From assembly GCA_011033025.1 (NCBI GenBank), contig WFMF01000010.1, positions 248,001-312,000 on the forward strand: a stretch of 64,000 nt of DNA. The letters are read 5' to 3'. The notes under the pieces were generated by a model, which was not told the origin of the DNA, searched no databases, and saw nothing but the letters and a program-made list of their open reading frames with translations. Of the stretch, positions 10,254 to 21,854 are shown in pieces. Both the position numbers and the translations under genes were made by a program. The DNA comes from Beroe forskalii (lineage: Eukaryota; Ctenophora; Nuda; Beroida; Beroidae). Each line of letters opens with the position of its first letter. Position 1 is the first letter of the stretch.

Positions 10254-11989
10254 GGCTCTACTAGAGGGTAACCTTTCCAGTGTGGAAGCGTTGAAAGATA
10301 TCAAGGAGGATTTGAAAAAAGAAAAGACGTGAGTTCTTTGAATAGCTGCGGTAGTTCTGAATCATGGGTTTTCACACTTTCAAATGATCTATCGATAATT
10401 GCAATCGACTTTGTTTTCTCATCATGAAATCATGATTTAAACGAAACTCCGTTTTTCAGACGCTACATCTAGAAATGATCCAACAACTTCAGAACCACTT
10501 GTACCTCAAAGCTCCTTCAGCTAAAGAGAAGGTTCAACTTTTCAGGAGTGGTAAGAATTAAATTCAATATGAAGTCACTACAGAGTTTTGATACAATGTA
10601 TGCGAGAATCCTTGTTTTTACCTTTCGGCATTAATATTTATTCTGATTTTTTTCCTTTTGCCTCTCATGGGATTCCTTCCGTCAACAAACCGTAAGTCCA
10701 AAACAGTGGTTTACATATACATGGAAATGGTGAAAATTTCGTGTTTTGTATTATTTTCAGAACTATAAAATTCCATTTTAGTGAACTAAAACTATTAATT
10801 CCACCTTGAGTGTTCATGATATCATTAGACTAATCATTACCCTGATCCCCAGAAGTATGAAAAAACTTTTAAAAGCCTATGAAATGGATAACACAAATGA
10901 ACTACAGCTCCAAAATCACTGTGTTTTTACCGAAAAAAATACGGCATAAGATTTTTTTTATGTAATTTGGATTACGTTTTGAAGCTGATTGTTAATATTT
11001 CATGCTGCTAAAATTTCACGGTTCAAATCGCATGTAAAACAACGTTGATGCAGTCCTGCTATGGCACCCTTCTGTACATGGAAATGGTGAAAAGTAATGT
11101 TATTGTATTACAGTCGAACCGACTACACCTTACCACTCTTCGTCCATTGTAACTTGCATCTCATCGTCACAAAAAACCCCACTGGTTTGTGTACAGGTTA
11201 AGCCTTTGAAATGGATAACACGCATACCTACAGCTCATGGGTCGCTGTGAGTTGCCGGTTACGGCATAAGAATAGTAAGTTGGGTTGATGCGACCTTTCA
11301 CCCGCTGACTTTTTATTCCTGGCCCTTTCACCACCCTAGGTAAAAAGTCACACTTGGAGCTTAGGGTGGTAAAAGGGCGGGGATAAAAAGTCCATGGGAG
11401 GGGGTAAAAGTGGCATACTCTAAGTTGGTGTGTTGCAGGCGAGCCCCCGGGGTTGGATAACGAGGGGGGTAAAAGTGGCATACTCTTTCTTGGTGTTTTG
11501 AAGAAAAGGTTGGATAACGAGGGGAGGGGGTAAAAGTGGCATACTCTAAGTTGGTGTGTTGCAGGCGAGCCCCCGGAGATGGATAACGAGGAGGAATATG
11601 AGGATGAGGAGGAGAACCTGAGCAAGGACCCGGAGGAGGACACCTACAAGTTCCTGAAACTCCTCATCCAGAGCCTGCAGCAGCTCGGCAGACTCGACGA
11701 GACCATCGAGGTAGCGTTACGAAACTTCGGAGTAGATTTTTTTGCATAATACCTCTTCAACTTTTTCTATATCTCTGTACCAATAAAAGAACATTAACAA
11801 GTGTGCGTCTGGTAGGTGATAGAGAAGAGCATGGAGTCGGAGTTGCGGAGCATTCTGAACAACACGGCTCAGGACCTTCTCTACAAGAAGAGACTCACTA
11901 ACCAGATTGACAACCAGCCGACCCTCTTCCCTGAGCTACTGGAGGAGTGTTTTGCCAAATACCGGGCTGTCGCTGCCTCCCACCACGTG
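10254..11989 (+). CDS. EXOC4: Sec8 / exocyst complex component 4, exons 1-4 seen (N-terminal coiled-coil part)
   Basis: Exons: 10254-10328, 10460-10550, 11565-11710, 11816-11989. Acceptors are tttcag, tttcag, ttgcag, ggtag; donors gtgagt, gtaaga, gtagcg, gtatga. Translation reads ALLEGNLSSVEALKDIKEDL, then LHLEMIQQLQNHLYLKAP, then an acidic stretch MDNEEEYEDEEENLSKD, then SMESELRSILNNTAQDLLYK and a segment ending AVAASHHV. This follows the order of vertebrate Sec8, whose matching region has …HLVLIDELHRHLYIK…. Sec8 is a subunit of the octameric exocyst that tethers secretory vesicles to the plasma membrane. Oddities: the exon 1-2 junction does not keep frame with canonical sites (two bases too many), and the usual N-terminal ~150 residues are not found upstream. 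The acceptor of exon 3 lies in a short tandem repeat. Confidence 0.88.
11395..11590 (+). repeat. Tandem copies of a Sec8 intron end plus exon 3 start
   Basis: The block gtaaaagtggcatactct…ttgcag followed by gcgagcccccgg and tggataacgagg occurs at ~11402, degenerate at ~11472 (ttgaag in place of ttgcag) and ~11530. Only the last copy runs into conserved Sec8 coding sequence. Each unit spans the splice acceptor. Confidence 0.8.
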
Positions 11990-11999
11990 GTATGAAGTG

Positions 12000-12500
12000 T
12001 GTCTGCAATTTAAATAGTGAAACGAGCAAATAATGACATCCCAAAGTTTCGTGAAGAAACTCCGAACGCGATAAGAGTTATAGTGCTCTACTTTTGTCTA
12101 ATTTCGATGTGTGGTGACTTGAGTAAACCTCAAAGCTTTTTCAATATTTCTGCCAGGTTTCATCGCATCTAAATTCAATATAGTAAACATTCAATATCAA
12201 AGCAATACAAATTTAAGAATTGGGGCATACCTCGTCTGCGTGTCGTTGTTCTCTTTTACATGGAATCAAATTCCTGGAATAATAATGGAAAATGTTCAGG
12301 TAATTAACGCAATAGAGCACCTGCGATACGGTCGACAAGCTAGCAGATACACCAACAACATTGTGTGGAGTAACATACAAACATGCGTAAGTGTGGCCGA
12401 CTGTACTTAGACTGCACACGATCTGCGACCTGACTGTACACATTCCCCCTACTCACGCAGTATAAGGCCCCTTACCCCCACTACATTTCCCTCTAAACCC
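12000..12500. other. Sec8 intron, unique part
   Basis: Intronic DNA between exon 4 and the repeat block. Vertebrate Sec8 has about 25 further residues between these exons; I see no exon encoding them here, and the flanking phases (0 and 0) allow direct joining. Confidence 0.45.
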
Positions 12501-12529
12501 CTCCTAGAGACCACCTCCTGACTTCCCCC

Positions 12530-13711
12530 AGGTCTCACCCCGCTCCTCAGCCCCCCCCCTCAGTAGTGACCCCTCCCCCTCAGATGGAGACTCCCCCCTC
12601 CTCAGGTCTCAACCCCCCTACTCAGGTGGAGACTCACCCCCCTCCCCAAGTCTCACCTCCTCCCTCACCCCCGGCCCCTCTTAGGCCATACCCCCATCCT
12701 CCTCACCTCCCCCCTCTCAGGTGGAGCTGCTCCTCAGGGACTACATGGCAGTGGACGAGGACGTGGCCGCTCAGCCCCCCTCCTCCTCCTCCACCTCACC
12801 TTCCCTCCTCACCCCCCCTCTTACTCACCCCGCTCCTCCTCACCCCCCTCCCCCCCTAAGGTCTCATCCCCCAGGTCTCACCCCCTCCAGGCCTCACCCC
12901 AAGGTCTCACCCCCCTCCAGGTCTCATCCCCCAGGTCTCACCCCTCCAGGTCTCACCCCCAGGTCTCACCCCTCCAGGTCTCACCCCCAGGTCTCACCCC
13001 CTCCAGGTCTCATCCCCCCTAAGGTCTCACCCCCTCCTCAGGTCTCACCCCCCCTCTCAGGTGGAGCTGCACCTCAGGGACTACATGGCAGTGGACGAGG
13101 ACGTGGCCGCTCAGCCCCCCTCCTCCTCCTCCTCCTCCTCACCTTCCCTCCTCACCCCCCCCCCTCTTACTCACCCCGCTCCTCCTCACCCCCGGCCCCT
13201 CTCAGGCCTTACCCCCATCCTCCTCACCTCCCCCCTCTCAGGTGGAGCTGCTTCTCAGGGACTACATGGCAGTAGACAAGGACGTGGCTGCTCAGCCCCC
13301 CTCCTCCTCCTCACCTTCCCTTCTCCTCACCCCCTCCTCCTCCTCACGCTCCCTCCTCCTCACCCCCCTCTTACTCACCCCCCTCCTCCTCATCCCCCTC
13401 CCCCCCCTAAGGTCTCATCCCCCAGGTCTCATCCCTCCAGGTCTCACCCCCTCCAGGTCTCATCCCCCTAAGGTCTCACCCCTCACAAGTCTCACCCCCC
13501 CTCTCAGGTGGAGCTGCTCCTCAGGGACTACATGGCAGTAGACGAGGACGTGGCCGCTCAGCCCCCCTCCTCCTCCTCCTCACCCCTCCTCCTCACCCCC
13601 TCCTCCTCACCCCCTCCTCACCCCCCCTCAGGTCTCACCCCCCCTCAGGACTAACCCCCCCTCAGGTCTCCCCCCCTCCCTCTCAAGTCTCACCTCCCCC
13701 CCCCTCTTCAG
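12530..13711 (+). repeat. Four extra partial copies of Sec8 exon 5 start with acceptor, inside a C-rich array
   Basis: The acceptor ctctcag plus the ~72-base exon start (encoding VELLLRDYMAVDEDVAAQPP) occurs at 12721, 13061, 13242 and 13508, before the true exon at 13712. Between copies lies a nested repeat of ~16-18 bp (aggtctcaccccctcc). The copies differ by a few substitutions (VELHLRDY at 13061; MAVDKD at 13242). In two frames the block stays open for 100-180 codons, but those frames are Pro/Ser/His repeat translations. Confidence 0.9.
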
Positions 13712-15942
13712 GTGGAGCTGCTCCTCAGGGACTACATGGCAGTAGACGAGGACGTGGCCGCTCAGCCCCCCTCCTCCTCCTCCTCCGCTGCTGTGTCCTA
13801 CAACCCTGTCCGTAACGATGTCTCCTCCTTCTTCTCCAGGAGTGGTCGCAGACCGGAGCGTGCTCAGCACAACCTCTTCTCCTTCGAGTCCAGTGCCACC
13901 GGTTTGTCAAATATCAGGGGGCAACGCTACTGCAGACTGGTCTCATGTCAAAAAGTGGATTTTGAAACTGCGGCCTTTGCCCTTTATTAGTCTCAAATAG
14001 CTTTCCAAATATTTTTCTATCATTTCGATTCATCCAGGGCCGTTTTATCGATATTGGGGTGGCCTAAAAGAGCCCTTAGTTTTGGCGAATATTGGTAGGC
14101 ACTGTTCTAAAGTTCTAAAACTCCACAGTCTACATTCATCAATTATCAAAAATTTAAATACGGTTTTTGTTGAAAGACGTGTTTGATGAACCTCTTTGAA
14201 TATGAGAATCTTAGTGTCTTCTGCACATCGTACAGGACTAACTAGGTCGTCGGAGTGTCGGAGCCAACAGTACAGCACTGTGTCTGCTACCACCACCGCC
14301 TACGAGCTACCTGCCCTCTGTCAGAAGGTATAGGGTTACTTATTGCTACATGTCATTTGTTTAACTGCCCCCCCCCTTATTGTGAATTCAAATTAACCGG
14401 GTCTGTGCCAACGAAAATCGAGCATGATTCTCCGTCTTCTTTCAGAGTCCTCACAACATAACCCTGGTGTTCAAGCAGATAACCAACTTCATTAAGGAGA
14501 TTAACAACGTCATCAACATGACCGGCAGGTATATGATTGTAGTCAATACCCCTATTAGTAAAATGTAATGATCTCGGATGGTAATAATTCCCTACCGTTT
14601 TGTATCACTTGACTCATTTTCCGAGAATAATCGACCTCTCAGTCAGTTGATTATTATCTCTCAGTCAGTTGATCCCGCTGCAACACTTCCTGAATGACTT
14701 TGTGGATAACAAGTTCCTTCCTACACTCCAAGCTAAGGTTAAACGGGACATTGCAGATGCCACCGAGGGTTTGTAGCCATCCATTTCAACTTATTGTGAC
14801 TTTGTTTTGTCTTTCCAGAGGGTACAGAGTAATCTGTTGTATTGATAAGTTCGGTCACCTTTTATTCATTGATAAAGAAAAGGAACAAAATTCTGTACGG
14901 AACATCATCAAGAACGAACTTTATACTTTCAAACTTAACAAATTTACATAATATTCACTATTCGTGTGACTTGAATGCTGATCGTGGTCAGGTAATTCAG
15001 GTCTAAACATGGTGAAGCTACCAGCAAGCAAGATAGGATGGCCAAGACCTCTCCTGCAGGTGATATTTGTCATTGTTTTGAACATTCCTAATCATAATAT
15101 TCAGGAAAATACTATTTACTGATGTTTGGGATTAGTTGTAATATAGTTCAACGACAAAATATGTTTGTAGAAAACTTGTTATGATCAGCTGTTGGCATGA
15201 GATGATTGATTGACATAACTGGTTCTGCAGGGCACGCTGAAGGTTCAGGAGGAGTTGGTAGAGCTGAGATCTCTCATGAACCGAATGCCCAAATACTGCA
15301 ACAAGTTCCTGGATATTATCTACGATGTCTTGAAGTCCTACAAGAAGATATGTCACAATACATTCAGCAGTGAGTCAAATTATCAAACCATAATCCCGTC
15401 TTTTAATCTGCGTCCATTCAGAAGAGAAATTCAGTAAAGATTTACTATATCGGTATCATGATTCAACAGTTCAACACTTGACTTGGGTGTAGCGTGTTAT
15501 TTATTAATTCCTCGAGCCTCAGTAAAGCTTTCCCAACCTTCAGATATTGTGGGAATTAACTCAATGAGCGAGACGGTGTGTCACGTGTGGTTTAAAGACG
15601 AGAATCTGAAACAGCTCATTCGGTGAGTGGGTCTCTGGAGGAATATCTCGGTCCTTGGTTCAACGTTTTTCTAATTTAAAGTATAGTTGAGGAAGTATTG
15701 GGGAAGTAGTCAACTTATCATTGAATTGCTTTAGTGGAAAGATGAAATTGATTAACTTGGGGTGTGATTCATCATTCAGTGTTCTAAAACCAGCAATTTG
15801 ATAACCGTAATACCCTATTCACATCAACCATCCCCTGCAGAGAGTTACCGTTGTGGGTGGAGATGTTTAACCCTGACAAGCCCGTACGGGAAACATCCAC
15901 TACCAATGCTGACATCGTCAACTCTATCAACTCCGCACCTAG
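13712..15942 (+). CDS. EXOC4: Sec8 / exocyst complex component 4, exons 5-12 seen (central region)
   Basis: Exons: 13712-13901, 14236-14327, 14446-14528, 14665-14768, 14992-15059, 15231-15369, 15544-15622, 15841-15942. All join in phase (0/1, 1/0, 0/2, 2/1, 1/0, 0/1, 1/2, 2/2) with GT-AG borders. Diagnostic matches to vertebrate Sec8, in order: HNLFSFESSAT (KNSLFKFESSS), SPHNITLVFKQITNFIKEI (ARNITVIFHPLLRFIQEIE), FVDNKFLPTLQAKVKRDI, WPRPLLQ (QRPLLQ), CNKFLDIIYDVLKSYKKIC, and RELPLWVEMFNP. These are the helical rods of a CATCHR-type exocyst subunit. Each exon is conserved and uninterrupted, which argues this part is under coding constraint. The exon 8 acceptor is duplicated (ctcagtcagttgat at 14636 and 14659). 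Confidence 0.92.
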
Positions 15943-15959
15943 GTAGGCAATTCTTTGTC

Positions 15960-16480
15960 TTGTGGTAGTCGACTAGTCAGTGGTAATCTAGTCGATTAGT
16001 CGGTGGTATTCTAGTCGAGAAGTCTGTGGTATTCTAGTCGAGTAGTCGGTTGTATTCTAGTCGAGTTGTCGGTGGTATTCTAGTCGAGTAGTCGGTGGTA
16101 TTCTAGTCAAGTAGTCAGTGGTATTCTAGTCGAGTAGTCGGTGGTATTCTAGTCAAGTAGTCAGTGGTATTCTAGTCGAATAGTCAGTGGTATTCTAGTC
16201 GAGTAGTCGGTAGTATTTTTGTCGAATAGTCGCTGGTATTCTAGTCGAGTAGTCGGTGGTATTCTAGTTGAGTAGTCGGTAGTATTTTTGTCGAATAGTC
16301 GGTGGTATTCTAGTCGAGTAGTCGGTGGTATTCTAGTTGAGTAGTCGGTAGTATTTTAGTCGAATAGTCGGTGGTATTCTAGTTGAGTAGTCGGTAGTAT
16401 TCTAGTTGAGTAGTCGGTAGTATTTTTGTCGAATAGTCGGTGGTATTCTAGTCGAGTAGTCGGTGGTATTCTAGTCAACA
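15960..16480. repeat. Intronic 23-bp minisatellite in Sec8
   Basis: About 22 copies of gtcgagtagtcggtggtatt plus cta, starting ~20 bases after the donor of exon 12. Variants exchange gag/gaa/tga and ggt/agt. This array starts close to the donor but its unit contains no exon sequence. Confidence 0.9.
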
Positions 16481-16735
16481 CAAGAGGGTGGGGTGTCTCT
16501 ACTGAGTGGTGCCGCCACTTCGAGAAATGGGATTCATTCTGAAATTTTTGATCGTGCGGGACCACATGCCCACATACGTTCTGGATATACTGTTAAATCG
16601 GTACCACGTACAAATGGTGGATATGAGGAAATTTCAGACACCGATCTCAGAGGTGGCGACATCTCTGTTAGGATGTATGGAATATCAGAACTTTTCCATT
16701 TCGTTGAGCCCCTCACTGACCCCACGCCTCCTCAG

Positions 16736-17310
16736 GTATATCAGGAAGTACGCTGCACCCGGCCTGTCACCCCACGTGCCACCTCACCTGCTACATCGCA
16801 TACCTCATGACACGATCCGTCAACCTCAGGTGCGCCACCTCACCGCTCTCTCACCGGTCTGTGTTGCACTCAACATCGCCAAAACTAACGCAAATTCGCC
16901 AAAAACTAACGCAAATTCACCGGAAAATCACGCAACATCGCCTACCACAAGCCCGTCAGAAAGTGGCGCAACCTCACCCAGCAGTCCGGGAGATGGGGTT
17001 GGATTGGGTGATCACTACAAGTACCACCGACTTTCCACCAATCGCGTGCATCACGTGATCAGACACGATAACGACAGTAATTACACTGTCGTCAAGCAGC
17101 TAACTTTCCGTGACAGCTGCGTCACTACCACTGACATGACGCAGTGTAGTGACATAACCAGCGATGTCATGACGACGTGTAGTGATGTCATGACGACATG
17201 TAGTGACGTCATGACGACGTGTAGTGACGTGTCACGTGACAACTCGTATCACGAACTGGACTCACTCTCCTCACTCCTCACCTCCTCATCCTTCACTTCC
17301 TCATCTTCAT
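16736..17310 (+). CDS. EXOC4: Sec8 insert exon: Ser/Thr/His-rich, 192 codons
   Basis: It fits between exons ending 15942 (phase 2) and starting 17535 (phase 1): acceptor cctcag at 16735, donor gtgaga at 17311, frame open throughout. The join reads APR-YIRKYAAPGLSPHV at the start and SSSC-KEILDKN at the end. The interior is low complexity: NANSPKTNANSPENHATSP, then four imperfect repeats of SDVMTTC (21-bp period, ~17148-17235), then a Ser-rich tail. Vertebrate Sec8 has only a short linker here, so this would be a lineage-specific disordered insertion. The frame remains open upstream to 16506, so an earlier acceptor is possible. It is assigned by phase and open frame, not by homology. Confidence 0.55.
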
Positions 17311-17385
17311 GTGAGAATAGTTACTGTGTGTTAAAATATAATTGCAGGGATCAGGTTAGGTTGATAAAGTGGTTAGCTGGTTCGG

Positions 17386-17545
17386 GTCCGGGCAAGGAAG
17401 TGACTTTCCACAAGTCATTTGCTCAGAGTTTTATTTAAGGCGTTCTTCCCTGTCTGCCAAGGAGATCTTTGACTAAACCAATTATCTTGTCCCAGGCAAG
17501 GAGATCCTCCACAAAACCAAACATCCTATCCTAGGCAAGGAGATC
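17386..17545 (+). repeat. Four tandem copies of the acceptor and start of Sec8 exon 14
   Basis: The motif (c)caggcaaggagatcctc with variants occurs at ~17388 (gggcaaggaagtgact), ~17456 (gccaaggagatcttt), ~17493 (cccaggcaaggagatcctcc) and 17531 (ctaggcaaggagatcctcg). Only the last continues into conserved coding sequence. Units are 37-68 bp and each carries, or has mutated away, an AG acceptor. Confidence 0.75.
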
Positions 17546-17671
17546 CTCGACAAGAACTCGGTGATAGCTGAGAGTGAGCGGTTGATCCAGCTGGCACAAC
17601 TCCAAGACAGCATCACGTGGTTGCTGGAGTTCGTTAACGGATTAGTGGAGAACTTACAGGCCGACAAAGAG
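17535..17671 (+). CDS. EXOC4: Sec8 / exocyst complex component 4, exon 14
   Basis: Acceptor cctag, donor gtaaga, phase 1 in and 0 out. It encodes KEILDKNSVIAESERL followed by AQLQDSITWLLEFVNGLVEN. This matches the vertebrate Sec8 segment [20 protein letters not shown] followed by ANMHESLEWLAGRTKSAFSN in position and spacing, and should be followed by the exon beginning LQEQLSG. Confidence 0.85.
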
Positions 17672-17699
17672 GTAAGAAAGGGGACCTTCTGTTATCTCT

Positions 17700-18465
17700 T
17701 TGTAGCACTCAAATACAGACGGGTCAAAAACCGAGTTGTGATAAGTTGGAAATGAAGCATTCTCTTTCATGATCCGATGTTATCTATCGTGATCTGATAT
17801 ATTATTGCAAAGAATTCGAACTGACCGGAAATTTCTGTTTCTTCCTCCCAACCAGGGTAATTTTCAGTTAAACGCTTTAAGAGCCCAAACAAAGAAACTG
17901 ACTGGAATCAGTTCCGTGATCAGTCCAGCATATTACCTGGTATTGATGGGGCTATGCTTTCTCCAATCTCACTTCAAACAACATTAGTTTCTTAAACACA
18001 GTTCACAGCACACACTTGCTTCTTGTCATTTACTCGTTTATCTTTTATCTCATCATGTCGCTGTCAGCCACAGCATGTAACTCAATGGGAACTGACACAT
18101 CATAGGAGCATGGTATCTGTATGACAGCTTGCTACCCCTTCAAGAGCTGCACGTATTTGTCTTACATAGCTACATGTCACTTGCTTCCGATCCATTTGGA
18201 TCATGACGACTCTTATTTGTTTTATTGACAATCTTTATTTGCATCATGTGCTTATTTTTAATGACTTTTATACCAAACACGATATAATTTATAAAACTTA
18301 GAACTTAACCATTTCCTTATCATAAAACTTACTTATTTCCTTATCATAAAAAATCATTTAATTTTCCCAACTTCCATTTCTAATCACCCACTCCCTCTCT
18401 CATTGAACCATTTCCTCCCCTTATCTACCCATCCCCCTCCCATTCACCCTCCCTCACTACCTCAC
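17700..18465. other. Sec8 intron, unique part
   Basis: AT-rich intronic DNA leading into the 81-bp array. No exon or element recognised. Confidence 0.5.
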
Positions 18466-18469
18466 CCTG

Positions 18470-21400
18470 ACAGTTACAAGAGCAGCTGAGTGGGAGTAAC
18501 GCTAAGCTGCCATCCCCCTCCCATTTACCCTCCCTCACCACCTCACCCTGACAGTTACAAGAGCAGCTGGAGTGGGAGTAACACTAAGCTGTCATCCCCC
18601 TCCATTGCCTCCCTCACCACCTCATTTGACAGCTACAGAGCAGCTGAGTGGCAGTAACACTAAGCTGCCATCCCTCCCATTTACCCTCCTCACCACCTCA
18701 CCCTGACAGCTACAAGAGCAGCTGAGTGGTAGTAACACTAAGCTGCCATCCCCCTCCCATTTACCCTCCCTCACTACCTCACCCTGACAGCTACAAGAGC
18801 AGCTGAGTGGGAGTAACGCTAAGCTGTCATCCCCCTCCCATTTACCCTCCCTCACTACCTCACCCTGACAGCTACAAGAGCAGCTGAGTGGCAGTAACAC
18901 TAAGCTGCCATCCCCCTCCCATTTACCCTCCCTCACCACCTCACCCTGACAGCTACAAGAGCAGCTGAGTGGGAGTAACACTAAGCTGCCATCCCCCTCC
19001 CATTTACCCTCCCTCACTACCTCACCCTGACAGCTACAAGAGCAGCTGAGTGGGAGTAACACTAAGCTGCCATCCCCCTCCCATTTACCCTCCCTCACCA
19101 CCTCACCCTGACAGCTACAAGAGCAGCTGAGTGGCAGTAACACTAAGCTGCCATCCCCCTCCCATTTACCCTCCCTCACCACCTCACCCTGACAGCTACA
19201 AGAGCAGCTGAGTGGCAGTAACACTAAGCTGCCATCCCCCTCCCATTTACCCTCCCTCACCACCTCACCCTGACAGCTACAAGAGCAGCTGAGTGGTAAT
19301 AACACTAAGCTGCCATCCCCCTCCCATTTACCCTCCCTCACTACCTCACCCTGACAGCTACAAGAGCAGCTGAGTGGTAGTAACACTAAGCTGCCATATC
19401 CCTCCCATTTACCCTCCCTCACCACCTCACCCTGACAGCTACAAGAGCAGCTGAGTGGGAGTAACACTAAGCTGTCATCCCCCTCCCATTTACCCTCCCT
19501 CACCACCTCACCCTGACAGCTACAAGAGCAGCTGAGTGGCAGTAACACTAAGCTGCCATCCCTCACTACCTCACCCTGACAGCTACAAGAGCAGCTGAGT
19601 GGTAGTAACACTAAGCTGCCATCCCCCTCTCATTTACCCTCCTCACCACCTCACCCTGACAGCTACAAGAGCAGCTGAGTAACGAGTAACACTAAGCTGC
19701 CATCCCCTCCCATTTACCCTCCTCACCACCTCACCCTGACAGCTACAAGAGCAGCTGAGTGGGAGTAACACTAAGCTGCCATCCCCTCCCATTTACCCTC
19801 CCTCACCCTCACCCTGACAGCTACAAGAGCAGCTGAGTGGCAGTAACACTAAGCTGCCATCCCTCCCATTTACCCTCCTCACTACCTCACCCTGACAGCT
19901 ACAAGAGCAGCTGAGTGGTAGTAACACTAGCTGCCATCCCCTCCCATTTACCTCCCTCACTACCTCACCCTGACCTTTCACAAGAGCAGCTGAGTGGTAA
20001 CATCTGCCATCCCTCCCATTTACCCTCCCTCACCACCTCACCCCTGACAGCTACAAGAGCAGCTGAGTGGGAGTAACACTAAGCTGTCATCCCCCTCCCA
20101 TTTACCCTCCCTCACCACTCACCCTGACAGCTACAAGAGCAGCTGAGTGGGAGTAACTAAGCTGCCATCCCCCTCCCATTTACCCTCCCTCTCACCACCT
20201 CACCCCTGACAGCTACAAGAGCAGCTGAGTGGCAGTAACACTAAGCTGTCATCCCCCTCCCATTTACCCTCCCTCACCACCTCACCCTGACAGCTACAAG
20301 AGCAGCTGAGTGGCAGTAACACTAAGCTGCCATCCCCCTCCCATTTACCCTCCCTCACCACCTCACCCTGACAGCTACAAGAGCAGCTGAGTGGGAGTAA
20401 CACTAAGCTGCCATCCCCCTCCCATTTACCCTCCCTCACCACCTCACCCTGACAGCTACAAGAGCAGCTGAGCAGCTCACCCTGCTGCCATCCCTCCCAT
20501 TTACCCCTCCCTCACCACCTCACCCTGACAGCTACAAGAGCAGCTGAGTGGCAGTAACACTAAGCTGTCATCCCCCTCCCATTTACCCTCCCTCACCACC
20601 TCACCCTGACAGCTATAAGAGCAGCTGAGTGGGAGTAACACTGCTGCCATCCCCTCCCATTTACCCTCCCTCACCACCTCACCCTGACAGCTACAAGAGC
20701 AGCGCTGAGTAACACTAAGCTGCCATCCCCTCCCATTTACCCTCCCTCACCACCTCACCCTGACAGCTACAAGAGCAGCTGAGTGGCAGTAACACTAAGC
20801 TGCCATCCCCCTCCCATTTACCCTCCCTCACCACCTCACCCTGACAGCTACAAGAGCAGCTGAGTGGGAGTAACACTAAGCTGTCATCCCCCCTCCCTCA
20901 CTACCTCACCCTGACAGCTACAAGAGCAACTGAGTGGGAGTAACGCTAAGCTGCCATCCACCTCCCATTTACCCTCCCTCACCACCTCACCCTGACAGCT
21001 ACAAGAGCAGCTGAGTGGGAGTAACACTAAGCTGTCATCCCCCTCCCATTTACCCTCCCTCACCACCTCACCCTGACAGCTACAAGAGCAACTGAGTGGG
21101 AGTAACGCTAAGCTGCCATCCACCTCCCATTTACCCTCCCTCACCACCTCACCCTGACAGCTACAAGAGCAGCTGAGTGGGAGTAACACTAAGCTGTCAT
21201 CCCCCTCCCATTTACCCTCCCTCACCACCTCACCCTGACAGCTACAAGAGCAGCTGAGTGGGAGTAAAACTAAGCTGTCATCCCTCCCATTTACCCTCCC
21301 CACTACCTCACCCTGACAGCTACAAAGAGCAGCTGAGTGGGTAGTAACACTAAGCTGCCATCCTCCCATTTACCCTCCTCACCACCTCACCCTGACAGCT

Positions 21401-21745
21401 ACAAGAGCAGCTGAGTGGCAGTAACACTAAGCTGCCATCCCCCTCCCATTTACCCTCCCTCACCACCTCACCCTGACAGCTACAAGAGCAGCTGAGTGGC
21501 AGTAACACTAAGCTGTCATCCCCCTCCCATTTACCCTCCCTCACCACCTCACCCTGACAGCTACAAGAGCAGCTGAGTGGGAGTAACACTAAGCTGTCAT
21601 CCCCCTCCCATTTACCCTCCCTCACTACCTCACCCTGACAGCTACAAGAGCAGCTGAGTGGGAGTAACACTAAGCTGCCATCCCCCTCCCATTTACCCTC
21701 CCTCACCACCTCACCCTGACAGCTACAAGAGCAGCTGAGTGGCAG
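18470..21745 (+). repeat. 81-bp minisatellite (~40 copies) made of Sec8 intron end, acceptor and first ~36 bases of exon 15
   Basis: Each unit is an intron tail (cccatttaccctccctcacc … ccctgacag), the acceptor, and exon start ctacaagagcagctgagtgg + (g/c)agtaacactaag encoding LQEQLSGSNTK. Some units are shortened by 3-20 bases. On the plus strand a TGA (ccc tga cag) in the exon frame closes each unit, so reading through is not possible. The long minus-strand frames here are antisense translations of the repeat. The last unit (21719 on) is cut after gcagta and does not lead into the rest of the exon, which survives only at 59979-60146. Confidence 0.95.
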
Positions 21746-21747
21746 TA
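21719..21747 (+). pseudogene. Truncated Sec8 exon 15 (copy A)
   Basis: After the final acceptor the exon reads LQEQLSGS and then passes into unrelated sequence (tag stop). Compared with 59979-60300, about 280 bases are missing, including the remaining ~48 codons and the donor; homology resumes at atcaaattaacattcttgac. This makes copy A unable to encode a full Sec8. Confidence 0.8.
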
Positions 21748-21854
21748 GGAGTTTAGTATGTTAATTTTATCAAATTAACATTCTTGACTCCTTGTCGCAT
21801 TGAACTCCTTTTCAAGTGCAACATCGAATCTGATGAAATGCGATACTAAGTATT

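Noticed and set aside
12566-13541. Pro-rich plus-strand frames
   Set aside because: C-rich microsatellite between partial exon copies; kept only as a repeat feature.
18622-21709. Minus-strand open frames rich in LLPLSCSCSCQGEVV
   Set aside because: Antisense reading of the 81-bp Sec8 junction repeat; the unit length is a multiple of three, so frames persist.
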